In this document: positions 1 to 10,382 of the stretch, piece after piece
How the letters are laid out: every line of letters begins with the position of its first letter
How positions within the stretch are numbered: position 1 is the first letter of the stretch
Assembly (NCBI GenBank): GCA_023213395.1
Contig: CM041465.1
Coordinates: 198,097,741 to 198,161,740, forward strand
DNA: 64,000 nucleotides
Origin: Cycas panzhihuaensis
Taxonomy: Eukaryota; Cycadophyta
Direction of reading: 5' to 3'
The notes under the pieces: model-generated
The model's database searches: none
Told to the model about the DNA's origin: nothing
Seen by the model: only the letters and a program-made list of their open reading frames with translations
Program-made: the position numbers and the translations under genes

Positions 1-80
1 AAGACGAGTAACCCAATGACCATCACGGTCCCATTGCCTCTACTTCCTCTATCACTTCGTCTACGTGGAGTAAGGTCACC

Positions 81-1440
81 CATGGGGTAGATTACTTTGA
101 GGATGATGAAGCCTTGCTTGAGCACCTAGCAGCCTTCGCACCTAACTTGCCTTCTGGTCACCATAGGCTTGGCCACTAGAAGATTCTTACAATTGGGTCC
201 ACACTTACCGAACCAATACTGTCTCTTATTCCACCTCCTCCCATTGACCTTGCCCCTCTCCACTTTGAGGGGAATGCCATGTACATAGGGGTGACCCAAG
301 ACATAGTCTTGGCCCTTAGGAAGGTCATTAGGGTCAGGATGGAATGTTCTCCTGATGAGGTAAGGGAGTACTCCCTTTTGTTCTAGGAGTTTCAAGACAT
401 TTTCGCGTGGGATTATGCTGAAATGAAGGGAATTGACCCCTCTATTGTCACCCATAATCTTACCACCATCCCTGGCACCCGCCCCATGCACTAGAAATAG
501 TGTCCCCTTCACCCAAAGCTCTCAGCCACCATCAAGATAGAGGTTGAGAAGCTCTTGGATGTTGGACTCATTACTTCCATTGACTACCCCAGGTGGGTCT
601 CTAATATTATCCCCGTTGTTAAAAAGAATAAGGCGATTCGTATATGTGTCAACTTCTGTGATATTAACAATGCTTGTCCTAAGGACAACTTTTCGCTCCC
701 ATTCATTAATCAAATTATTGATTATACGGTTGGATTTGAAGTCATGTCCTTAATGGACAGCTTCTCTGGTTATAACCAGATCCAGATTTCTCTTAAAGAC
801 CACCACAAGATAGCCTTCACTACACCGTGGGGTACCTTTGCCTACAAGGCAATGCCCTTTGGCCTTAAGAATGTAGGTGCTACTTATCATAGAGCCATGC
901 ATTTCATCTTCCATGACCTCATTGATAACACATTGGATGTCTTCATGGATGACATGATGGGCCTTTCCCGTGTCAGGGCCCATCATCCTTCCGACTTGCG
1001 GGCTATCTTCTCATGATGCCGTAAGTATCATATTAGCTTAAACCTACTCAACTGTGTGTTTGTTGTCACTTCGGATAAACTCCTTGGATTTCTTGTATCT
1101 AAACAAGGAATCCAGATTGACCTTGATAAGGTCAAGGTAATCCTTGACATACCACCTCCTAGAACCCAATGACAGATTAAGTTGTTTCTAGGTAGGCTCA
1201 ATTTTTTTAGGCGCTTCTTGGCAGACTTTGTTGTGAGGGCTAAATCCCTTATGAACCTATTGAAGAAGGGAGCTTCTTTTGTTTGATCTGACAAGACCCA
1301 AAAGGACTTTGAAGGACTCAAGGAAGCCCTTGCTTTCGCTCCTACACTCGCACCCCCTCACTTCGATAGGCCCTTCGTCCTGTACATCTCAACGATTAAC
1401 AAGTTCTTAGGTGCTATGTTAGCTTAGGAGGATGACTTAG
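81..1440 (+). pseudogene. Tat A reverse transcriptase region
   Basis: Reverse transcriptase of the Pol polyprotein, which copies element RNA into DNA. One frame runs from about 81 (motif HGVDYFEDDEALLEHL) to about 1440. It shows the palm motifs NNACPKDNF, LMDSFSGYNQI, AFTTPWGTFAYKAMPFGLKN and the active site VFMDD near 940-955; the family usually has YVDD. In-frame stops occur at 384 (TAG where Tat relatives have Trp, LFWEF), near 490-500 (two TAGs where CAG is expected) and near 1014 (TGA). A one-base loss near 1440-1455 relative to element C shifts the frame. Element C (24.3-25.1 kb) gives the alignment. Confidence 0.85.
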
Positions 1441-1875
1441 GGTCGAGAGGGCTATTTATTTTATCATCCGCATCCTTGTGGCTGCTGAACTTAACTACTC
1501 TCCCATTGAGAAGGAGTGTCTCTCCTTAGTCCACGTGACCAAGAAGTTTAGACACTACTTGCTTGGTAATACCACCAAGATGATCGTCCAATCTGATCCC
1601 TTGCGATACTTGCTCACTCGTTTGGATTTGACAAGTCAGGCTGGCCGTTGGGCCATCCTACTTCAAGAATTTGACCTTCATATCGTTAACCAGAAATCAA
1701 AAAAAGGAATGGTGGTAGGCAAGCAACTTGCGAATGCCCCTATTCCTAACTCCTTTGATGCTCCCGTCGATGATTCTCTCCCTGATGAGTCTATCTTGAT
1801 GATTCAGGATATCTCTCCCCATCCACTCATCGACAATGAGTGGTATGGCAATATAGTGTGGTATCTCACATAATA
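1330..1875 (+). pseudogene. Tat A RNase H (retroviral type) and connector
   Basis: First RNase H of the Pol polyprotein, which degrades RNA in the RNA/DNA hybrid. It begins near APPHFDRPFVLY, where the usual first catalytic Asp is replaced (LYISTINKF), and continues after a frameshift as AELNYSPIEKECLSLV and KKFRHYLLGN. The tail GMVVGKQLANAPIPN, then DESILMIQD, matches the stretch that in ordinary Tat elements leads straight into the second RNase H. Here it leads instead to EWYGNIVWYLT and the integrase zinc finger, so no second RNase H lies in the usual place. A stop follows at about 1871. Confidence 0.8.
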
Positions 1876-1889
1876 ACAATACTGCCCTG

Positions 1890-3084
1890 ATGCTAGTAGT
1901 AAAGTTAGATCTCGTATTGGGACTTTTACTAGGCAATACTTCCTCATGGATGAAGTACTGTACAAGAGGTCCTTCGATGGGATCCTCCTCCGCTACATCA
2001 CTACCGATGAAGCTGACCAAATACTCCATGAATGCCACCATGGCATTTGTGGGGGCCACTTTGGGGGCTAGTCTATGGCTCAGAGGATCCTTCGCATCGG
2101 TTATTTCTAGTTGTCTCTTTTCAAGGACACCCACACCTTTACTCTGAGATGTCGGTGATGTCAGGAACATGCCAACATTTCCCATGTGCCTTTTGAGGCC
2201 CTTCACCCCATTGTTTCTCCATGGCCTTTCGCTCGGTGGGGACTAAACCTCATCGGGGCTATTTCTCTACCTTTGTCGTCGCAACACAAGTTCATCTTGA
2301 CTGCCACGGAATATTTCAGTAAATAGGCAGAGGCCATTCCTTTAATTACTACTCCTAGTAAAATGATAACTACATTCATTTACCAGCACATCATTTACCG
2401 TTTTGGGATTTCAGACGTCCTAATCACTGACAATGGAACCTCCTTTTGTAACAAAGAGATGGATGAGCTTTGCGAGAAGTTTAAGATTTCTCACAAAACT
2501 TCTTCTCCTTACTACGCCCAGGAAAATGGCTAAGTAGAGTCTTTCAATAAGACTCTCATTAATATCCTAAAGAAAACCATTGCTCAGTCTCAAAAAGACT
2601 GGTACCTTTAGCTACCCTCCGTTTTGTGGGCTTACTGCACCTCTATCTATTCTACCATGGGAATGACCCCGTTCTCCCTGGTCTACGGTACTGAGGTAGT
2701 ACTCCTACTAGAGGTGGAGATTCCCTCTTTACGAGTCTCTTTTCGAGGTCTCATTGATGAAGAGTTGATCCGTCAGGCTCACCTTCTGGACCTTAAGGCT
2801 TTGGATGAGAGACGTTTAGCTGCCTACCAGGCTAACCTGGCATCCAAAGCTTGCTCACAAAGGACCTACGATAAACTTCTTCATTCCTATCGTTTGTTTC
2901 TTGGGGACCACGTCCTCAATCTTGAATATCTTCATGACTGTTTGACCAAATTCAAACCTTAATGGGTTGGCCCTTTTGTTATTATCGAGACCCTCAGTAA
3001 TGCTGCTTATAGGATTGCCATCCTGGAAGGGCTTAAATTTGAGAAAGCTATTAACGAGAAATTCCTTAAGAAGTTTTACTCGTG
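1890..3084 (+). pseudogene. Tat A integrase
   Basis: Integrase joins element DNA to the chromosome. The region reads YFLMDEVLYKRSFDGILL, the HHCC zinc finger (HECHHGICGGHFGG, then CRRCQEH), the catalytic core and the C-terminal domain (WVGPFVIIETLSNAAYRI). The first catalytic Asp is Glu here (TATEYFSK; usually ATDYF), the second Asp is kept (LITDNGT) and the third Glu is kept (VESFNKTL). Stops come from TAG at WVEA, QVES and QLPS-type positions. The frame ends with a TGA at 3082-3084 after EKFLKKFYS. Chromovirus I was inserted in the equivalent place of element C, in the C-terminal domain. Confidence 0.85.
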
Positions 3085-3690
3085 ACCTCATTGTCACTTC
3101 GCCGCGCTTCGAAATGAGCATAAACTACCATCTTAAGTTGTTCTCGTTTCTCCCAGCCACAGGTGGAATGGCAACTTAGGATGTCCTCCTCTTTTCTTTA
3201 TGGTTCCTCCTGTGGAACCCGCATTCTCACATCCTTTTGGGACTTTTGTCTTCCTATTTGGGCATCCCCCAGTTAGGGCAATGCTCTAGAGTATCGTTAC
3301 TCTCCTCTCTTGCTTGGTGTTTCCTTCGCATACCCTGCTATGCTCTCCTCGTAGATGTGTGTGTCGCTCTATTTCTAACCCCACACGTGCCTATCACCTC
3401 TACTCATAGTGGATGTGTGTGCTCCTATTAGATATATAGCCATGCATGGAAGGAAATACGTGCATCATATAACAAAGCATTTATAACATACATAACAAAA
3501 TATACACATCATCACATATTAAAATAAGGTACCAATTACCCCGTATATATACACATCAAAATCATATATCACATCGTACATATGGGAAGCTAGTATCCTT
3601 GCAGGGGGGGTTACAATTATATGACTCTATATATGATCCCTTGGAGGCCCGTGCTTTTCCCTACCAAAATCTAATACATATGTCCTACTC
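3085..3690. other. Tat A spacer between integrase and antisense PMD gene
   Basis: No gene seen. A short motif, AATGAGCATAAACTACC at about 3114-3130, recurs 60-70 bases after the integrase stop in element C and after the extra RNase H in element D. A later AT-rich stretch (3430-3600) is also conserved in C near 33.96-34.24 kb (shared ATGGCCCTGCATG-like word). It probably includes the 3' untranslated part of the antisense gene. Confidence 0.5.
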
Positions 3691-4314
3691 TACTACTACC
3701 CTGCTCCTGGGGTACCATCTCCTGGCCTGTGTGATCCCTCTCCTGGAGACCACATCCCTCCGAGGCTCCTCCTGGGCCTCTGCGAGCTCCCTGCCTTGCT
3801 CCCCTCATCACGTGGCCATCTTGGGGTCGTCGCTGCCGTGTGGGTATATGTCCTACTCCTGCTCAACCTCGATGCCACCTGGTCTACCAGCTGATCGTAT
3901 CGATCCTGGATATGATCCCTCTCTCCCTCTACTCCCCAGAGTCTCTCCTTCATGCTTTGGAACCTCTCCTCCATCCCTCAGAGATGCTCCTCTAGGATCG
4001 CTAGCCGGACCATGCTCCCTGTGTCTCCACCTACACCTCCCTAAGCCTCTAGAGCCTGTACATGACTCCGCAGCGCATCTTGCTCACCCCTAGCCTCATC
4101 CAACTCTTATTGCATCCATCCCCTGAATGCTATATGCCCTTGGGACTCTGTAGTCTAGATGTCTCTTGCCCTTGCTAATGGGCTAAATGCTGCCATATGG
4201 GCACCTACCGATCTAGGCGCATCTTCTACCTGGATGGGCAGTTGCCCCTCAGCATACACCTAAGGGAACATCTCGCTTACTATAGCCTCTACCAACTGCC
4301 TGATCTTCGTGGTA

Positions 4315-4427
4315 CTTATAAATCTAATATACCATATGTCAGTATATATATCCAGCTGCATGTCAAAATAAAATCAAATCAAACTATCTATCTGGCTATC
4401 AAACGATGAGGAAATGGTTAGGCCTCA
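4315..4427 (-). other. predicted intron 2 of antisense PMD gene (A)
   Basis: About 113 bases between a GTAG/gtgagg donor and an acceptor near TTATAAG on the minus strand. Element C has a matching 124-base interval (35046-34923) with GGAG/gtaaga and TTAGCAG. The first exon-3 codons appear one base short here compared with C, which I read as a small deletion. Confidence 0.5.
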
Positions 4428-5629
4428 CCTACTGTGGCCACTAGCTCCTCTGCCCATGTGATAACCTCTCCTCCTGGCTCCCTACCAATTGCTGGTACCT
4501 CCTCCTTAGGTACCACCTCTGCCCGGGCCTCTCTCCTCACTGGGACTGGCTCAACTGTTGCCTCTCTAGATCTCCTCACAATCTGTAGCTTGTGGGCCCT
4601 CGTCAGTGGCTCCTTGCTCTCCTCTGCAGCCCCTGATGGGCCTGCCTCTCCTCCAACAGTCCCGGATAGCCCCGCTACTCCTCTTTCTGTCCTTGATAGA
4701 CCTACCTCTACTATAGGTTGTGATGGGCTAGCCCCATCTCCTCCATTGTCATCATCATCATTACCTGGGAGCGCCCCTACTCTGCCTACCTCATTATTGC
4801 TATACCACCTCACTATCCTATACGGATCTGCCACGTAAACCGTCATGGTGAGGAGATCCAATGATGTTGCCTCCACTAAACACCAGACATGGGCCTGGTC
4901 CTCCATCCCCCTCAGCCTAGTCTACCATCTGTGGATCATTGGGGCCCACTCTACAATGGGGTGTGGTCCCCCCGCTGGTTCCATTACTCCAAAATGATAA
5001 AAAAACCAACACTGCAGCAATGTGTTATATGATAATCCTCCTCTGCATGTAGTCTTGATAGCGTCTAGCTACGCGATGATGTTTGCCACTATTAGGGTGG
5101 CCCAGTCCATCTTCTCACCAGCCTCACAGCTGTGCACTGCATCCATCCATCCCCTAGGGATGTCTTTATAGTTCTATTTCTGGGAAACTGGGAATAGAAT
5201 ATACAACATGATGAGCTTCCTCACCCGAGGAATCCTGGACATAACCATTATTGAGAGAGGGACTCCTCTCCTCTCCCATCTATCCATCCCTGTAAAGAAT
5301 ATTGCTGCCTCCCAATGTGCTGCCTCATTGCTAGGCAGCGCTCCCAGTGTTACCGGCCTCCCAGTCACCGATACTCCCAAAATTCGTTGGATATCCCTCA
5401 GCGTCACTGTCATATCTTCCCCCTAGGGTAGGTGGAAAACATGCCTCCTCCTGTCCCAGTGAGATATGATATCTACTAGTAACCTCTGGTCTCATGTGTA
5501 CTGAGGTGTCTTTAGGGCCTTGAACAGGCCACACCTCTGCAAGACCCCCTTGTCCTCCCTGGACATCATCTCTATATAGCTAAGCATTACCATCCCTATA
5601 TTCTTGTGGTTATCCATCGTGATAGCAGC

Positions 5630-6111
5630 CTGCCAATACCACAAACTAGTCAAGTCAATCCCATGTTAGTCCTTATCTTCCTAACTATCTCTTAGCTCTA
5701 TTCACTTGAGATTTGGGGCCTCATGGCCCCCCATCTTCTTTTTTCTGCAGGTCTACCTTTTGTACCGTGCTAAACTTCACGGTACCACAAAGTTTAGCTC
5801 GGGCCCCACAGTGATTGGGGCCCCGCGGGAAAGATCACAACACTATGATCTTTATCGTGATATGAACGACACCCCCCCTAAAAGGGGAGGGGTTTCTGCC
5901 CTAAAAATCAAAAAAATTCTTTTGGGTGGACCCTTGTGGGGCCCACCGGGACTAGGGCTCCCTAATGCCTAGGTCCCCCCTCTTTCTGGGTCTAATTTAG
6001 ACTCTGAGAGGTCTCTATCTACCCACATGGGGCACAAAACTACATAAAAAATAACAAAAATCACTCAAATTCAAACTTTGAAATGGGATGGGTTTCGTGG
6101 GATCCACTCAC
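5630..6111 (-). other. predicted intron 1 of antisense PMD gene (A)
   Basis: A 482-base interval with GTGAGT at its 5' end and TTGGCAG at its 3' end on the minus strand. Removing it joins eight codons to the PMD exon in phase 0. Equivalent intervals at 36758-36261 (element C) and 50080-50551 (element B) also join in phase 0. A word around the fragment CCTAATGCC (near 5960 here) is shared between copies inside the intron. Confidence 0.65.
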
Positions 6112-6280
6112 TAAATCTGGTCTGGTTGTCGCCATCATGTCCTGCTAATCCCACTGGCTCTCTCCACACTCTGATCTACCCCCATGTGCCTCCAAAGTCG
6201 AGTGACACTCTGCTGCGTAAGGAAATAGCTCTGGTTTCTCACAAGAGCCAGTGAAAATGAATCTGTTTTCTGTGGAATTT

Positions 6281-6291
6281 CCTTATATAGG
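6281..6291 (-). promoter_or_regulatory. TATA box of antisense PMD gene (A)
   Basis: CCTATATAAGG on the minus strand, 146 bases upstream of the predicted ATG. Element C has CCTATATAAAGG in the same position, and B a decayed GCAAATAAAAGG. This places the transcription start near 6250. Confidence 0.65.
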
Positions 6292-6814
6292 TAGGGGCCC
6301 TAACGGGCACTACCTCCATTTTTGCTCTTGCAATAGCCATTGGGACCATCCCGTTTCCTCGATTATCTTTGTCTTCTAGTCTTGCCTTTCATTGTGCTCC
6401 TTTGGTGCCCTTTTTGCTATTTCTTGCAAGTGCATTTATGGCACCTCATCATTATATTTTTTCGTAGTGCTCTTCCATCTCGTTTTGTATGCCACTCTTG
6501 TGCATACCCAAGTTTATACTTATTTGGCTCGTTTCACCATCCTGGACTCATTTCCGCAGCCCTTTTTTGCTCCTAGGGTTTCCAAAGGGAATGCTCCTCC
6601 CATTCGAGGGCATGTTTTGCTTCCCAAAGTGACCTTTGGTACTCTAGGGTGTCCTTTTTCTGCCCACTCTCAGGTAGTAGTCAAATCGCTTGCTCTCATC
6701 CTTAGGTAGCCTCATTGCTAGGTCTTCCTACCCTTCACGGCCACCTATTACTTACCTTTCAAGTCTTTATTTCACTCCATTATTGTTTATTACTATCAGG
6801 ACTTTGTGTCACCC
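6292..6814. other. Tat A region between divergent PMD and extra RNase H
   Basis: About 520 bases separating the PMD TATA box (minus strand) from the extra RNase H (+ strand). It is T/C-rich on the + strand. Short + strand frames here are not conserved with element C, apart from roughly 20 residues directly before the RNase H. No clear + strand TATA box is seen. Lengths in B (about 550) and C (about 560) are similar. Confidence 0.45.
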
Positions 6815-7234
6815 ATGTCCCTCTACATTTTTACCAATGCCAGAACCGCGGTAACCCTGGACCTTCTGCCATTGTATGGATTCTTCGTAGCCCCTCTGGA
6901 TACGATTTCCTGTGCTCTGGGGTCTTCCTCCTAGAGGCTACCAATAATGAAGCTGAGTACACAGCTATTATTGAGGCTCTCACCGATGCTCTCCATTTCC
7001 ATCACAGACCTATTATCCTACTTTGTGACTCAAGTTGTGGTGTCCTATCTCACCCAGGTTTACTAGGTACGATGCCCTCACTTGAGAACCCTTGCTTCAA
7101 CCGCCAGATCTCTCCTGGCTTGCTTCCCATCTGTTGATATTCGGCACATTCCTCGGGCCCTCAATGGTAAGGTAGATAGTCTCGTTCGCCTCATCCTTGA
7201 GTGCCACCTTGATCTTCTTGCTGACCACCCTTGA
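6815..7234 (+). pseudogene. extra archaeal-type RNase H of Tat A, at the 3' end
   Basis: Second RNase H domain, a feature of the Tat group. The fold is visible as GNPGPSAIVWIL, the Glu motif EATNNEAEYTAIIEAL, the Asp motif IILLCDS and the last motif IRHIPRALNGKVDSLVRLI. The first catalytic Asp (FTDG in relatives) is Asn here, next to a one-base deletion. A frameshift lies between CDS and IRHIP, and a TGA follows LLADHP. It lies about 3.7 kb after integrase and beyond the antisense PMD gene, whereas Tat elements normally carry it between the first RNase H and integrase. Confidence 0.8.
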
Positions 7235-7643
7235 GGCTTGTCTAGTCACTCTGTCACCCAAGCCCCAGGTCGTCATGCGCTTCACCCTATGATCCATTCG
7301 TACCTCTGAAAACTTAGCCACTGATGAGGTTAAACTATGGAGGCTACCAGTTTTGTTTGCTTATCTCTTTTACTTGATTATGCACATCTCTTTACATCTT
7401 TTGTAGTGGGGGCAGCCCCCTCGCCCTTCATATTTCCCAGTCGATTTCTGGGTGGCACATAGGCAGCCCCTATGTTGTCTCCACCTCTACCTTTGTATCC
7501 ATGCGTTCCACCATGACACTCGTTGGCACCCTTGACCACTGTTATGATCTTGATTTATATATCTATATACACATGTGCTACTGATAGTTGTGTTGCCAGC
7601 ATTCGCCATCGCACCATACTTCCAAGTGACAAGGCTCTGCTGC
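7235..7643. other. Tat A 3' leader before the polypurine tract
   Basis: No gene. It contains the motif GATGAGGTTAAACTATGG at about 7323-7340, a GTGGGGGCAGCCCCCTC palindrome near 7408-7424, and words shared with element C downstream of its copia insertion (GGCACATAGGCAGCCCCTATG here, a similar word near 45670 in C). Confidence 0.5.
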
Positions 7644-7654
7644 CAAGGGGGCAG
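7644..7654 (+). other. polypurine tract of Tat A
   Basis: CAAGGGGGCAG directly before the LTR start TGTTTCC. The PPT primes plus-strand DNA synthesis. Element C has GCGAAGGGGGCA at the same place. Confidence 0.7.
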
Positions 7655-10382
7655 TGTTTCCTAGCTTCTAAGAATGGATACAGAGCAATCGACTTAGGTA
7701 AGTATAGGTATACTTCTCACCTTATTATTATTTTCTTCTGTGATGAGTATATGCTTGCATAATGTGATTTCGTAGATGGTCTTATTGTCATCTACACCTA
7801 TCTAGCCTATGACGACTATAGCGGGGGCACATTCCCAGCGAGTGTGACACCTCAGTGGCTACATCACTTCCTGCATCTTGCCCTACTCACCTTAAGACCT
7901 ACTTGGCTCATATCATCCTTGCCCATATGATGACCCATCGTTATTTGGTCGACTTGTCATGCCCTTTGAGTCCTATTTTTTGCCCTTGAGGCTTGTCTGT
8001 TTGCTTGTCTACCTCTGGGCAGGTGGCCTTCCCCCCCTGCTAGCCTCCTTGGTCATTGGTCCACAGCCCAGGCTAGCTGTTCGGGCTAGTTTTGGCCTCT
8101 AGTCCTGCACCACTATAGATTTCATGGTACCACGATATTTATAGCCGTACCGCGATATTTATGGCGGTGCGACTATCTCAGTTTACTTTTAAAAATCTGC
8201 TGTGGTAATTCTCTCATTTATTATAGAACTGCCATGTGTCTCATGACTTAACTAACTTCCATCCATGCCCTAATCACTTGATTAGGGTTGGGGCTAGGTA
8301 TTTAAGTCTTTCCTAATTCAATTTAGGGATCTTTTTGCTCATTTTTAGAAGGATCACAAGAAAAAATGCCCTGCTCTCTGTTGTTCCCAATTGCTCCACT
8401 ATTGTTACAGGACCTGTAATCATCCTCCAGTGCCCAGCTCTCCTTTGGTACAACTGTGACATCTTCCCAGCCCCTTGTACACCTTGGAGAGGGCCTCCTT
8501 AGAGAGATCCCAGTACTTCCTTACCCAGGCAACTGTTAAGCATTCTCAAGTATAGGTTTTCCTTTAGCTATATTAGCAGAGGCTCTATACCTACTGTTCC
8601 ATAGTCCTTTTGCAGATTTCTCAACCTTCTCCCAGTAGCTCTTGACAAACACCTCCCTTCTTCTCCACAGGTATTTGTTAGTTTAGAGTCTTCTCTTGTC
8701 CAATTTATGCCTAGGTTTGCATGTTATTTCTAGCTTGTCTTAGCTTGCTCTTTGGAGGTTATTTCTTATCTTGTTTTGGACTATTTTTTCCTACTGTTAA
8801 GGCCTTTTTTCCTGCGTTTCCTACCCAGGATAGCGGTCAAAAGGGGATACATAAGGTTTAGGATAGAGCTGGGTGGATTCCACACCACCTTCCATGCTCC
8901 TTAAGAGGTTTTTTGCCCTCCAAACCTTTCCTTTTGCCCCATGCTTCTCTTGGAAGTGAAACAAGGGTTGAGTAGGCCATTTCTAGCTGTTGAAATTAGT
9001 GCTGGCACTTATTGTAGCCCTGGTTTGAGGGCTCATCTCTTAACCTAGGCAACACACATAAGTCCCAGCTACTTGTCCCTTACTCAACCTCATTCTTGGA
9101 AACCTGGTTTACTTCCCATAGCACTCCGGTTTGTTGTAGACCTCTTTGAGCCTCTTTGAACTCTTGTTGCCTCAATTTCCAGCCTTTTTGCATAGCCATA
9201 CCCTTGCTACTTTATAGCTTCTTGAGGGAGGGTAGGGTTGCTCCTTGTGGGAGGTGGGCCACTCTGAGGCTTACTGACTTACCCATCATTTATTTGGATA
9301 GTTTCTTTACAGTTTATCATTATAATATTGAATGCTAACATATATGTATAGAGGTTTATGCTTGTTGCATACATACATGGGTTGTTAGGATTCTCTTTTG
9401 TGTTGTTAGCACCCTTTCTCTGGAAAGGGATACTCCCATTTACTTATAGGTACACGGAGGATGCAAAGGACCTATTCCTTTCCCTCTCTCTCATCGGTAA
9501 GTACTTTTGCTTATGTTTTACTTTAGCATTTCAGTTGCTGCTATCATTTTGTCCTTTTTTCCTTTCATGGCACTCTAGTACCATTTTTGGGAAAGGTAAG
9601 GAAACCCCATGCTTCGTTCTACCATAACCCTTCTCATTTGTCATGCTTCGTGGAGTGATCTTAGATACCTCATGGGAATGCCACCACTTCAACCGTGTCT
9701 CCATCCCAGGTATGTGCTCCTGCTCTACTTTATTTTCCTTTCTTTAAAGGTTTTTGTATGGTAGTAATTAGCTCATTTGAAAGGAAAAGGGAAACTAACT
9801 CTATCTCTTGATTTATATTCTATTTGTTACATTTCCTGCATTATATCTATCATAGGAAAAGGTCTTAGGAGGTTTTCCCTTTTCACCTTTTCCCTTTCAC
9901 CTTACAAACTCCATCCGTGTCTTATTGACTTGTTATGATTGGTTAGTTTGCTTACATGCATCATAGCTCTTCCCTTTTGATTGCCCCTTTCATCCTTCCT
10001 TAGTTTTCGCTCGCCTTGTTGGATAACTAAGAAGATCTTATTTGTAGGTTGTTTACCTACTTACCCTTTCCTCGTTTCCCTCTTCTCTAGGGAAACCCTT
10101 GAAGGGTTCTCTCCTTTCCCTTCCAGCCATCCAAGGGTGGGAGGATCCTTCCCCTAGGTTTACTCAGGTTAATCTTCCACCTCCTCTCCTATTATTTGAA
10201 ATGGGGAACCACCTTTAGGTAGCTGGATACCATCTGCAGGTTTCGAACTTGTAGTCTGGTACATGGGGTGCCCTGCATGGTATTTGCCTTACTTATAGGT
10301 CCTTATCTACACTCAATAGTGCCATTGACCACTCTTTGTTATTCCTACTCAGTTAGGTAGCTATCCCGTAGACGCGCATCCA
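7655..10382 (+). repeat. 3' LTR of Tat A
   Basis: About 2.7 kb, starting TGTTTCCTAGC and ending near GCGCATCCA. It aligns piecewise to both LTRs of element C, for example at the start (TAAGAATGGATACAG against CCAAGAATGGACATGG) and in the last 300 bases (GCCATCCAAGGGTGGGAGG against GCCATCCAAGGATAGGAGG). It is more diverged from C than C's two LTRs are from each other. The exact 3' end is uncertain by a few bases. Short frames inside it are not credible genes. Confidence 0.65.

Larger units (their letters stand above)
3696..6135 (-). pseudogene. antisense PMD gene of Tat A, three predicted exons
   Basis: Minus-strand gene between integrase and the extra RNase H. Predicted exon 1 (6135-6112, 8 codons starting MATTRPDL) is followed by a GTGAGT donor at 6111. 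Exon 2 starts at 5629 after a TTGGCAG acceptor and keeps frame. It reads KNIGMVML, LLVDIISHWDRRRHVFHLP and MTVTLRDIQRILGVSVTG, the core of the Plant Mobile Domain, then a Ser/Pro/Gly-rich tail. A GTGAGG donor at 4427 and an acceptor near 4315 give exon 3, which ends in a charged coiled coil (MEERFQSMKERLWGVEGERD) and an Arg/Gly-rich tail ending at 3696. Only a few stops interrupt it (for example TGA after PQYT, TAG after HVFHLP). PMD proteins occur in plant genes and transposons; their role inside elements is not known. Confidence 0.75.
1..10382 (+). mobile_element. Tat element A (Ty3/gypsy), 3' part with 3' LTR
   Basis: Large Ty3/gypsy element on the + strand; its 5' LTR, gag and protease lie outside the window. 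In order it holds the RT leader and RT, RNase H, integrase, a minus-strand PMD gene, an archaeal-type RNase H, a polypurine tract and a long 3' LTR. The same order and much of the same sequence recur in element C at 23.8-49.9 kb, which serves as the internal reference. All reading frames are interrupted, so this is a dead copy. The Tat assignment rests on the long LTRs, the RT/integrase style and the presence of a second RNase H. Confidence 0.85.

Noticed and set aside
1697-2206. 169-residue minus-strand frame opposite Tat A RNase H/integrase
   Set aside because: It is the shadow of the integrase region; the + strand shows recognisable integrase motifs and this frame is not kept in element C.
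4434-4838. 134-residue + strand Ser/Pro/Thr-rich frame
   Set aside because: It is the complement of the acidic, Gly-rich part of the PMD exon; composition explains its openness.
3696-6135. PMD gene as a normal host gene trapped between elements
   Set aside because: It occurs at the same place, between integrase and the PPT, in A, B and C, so it is part of the element family.
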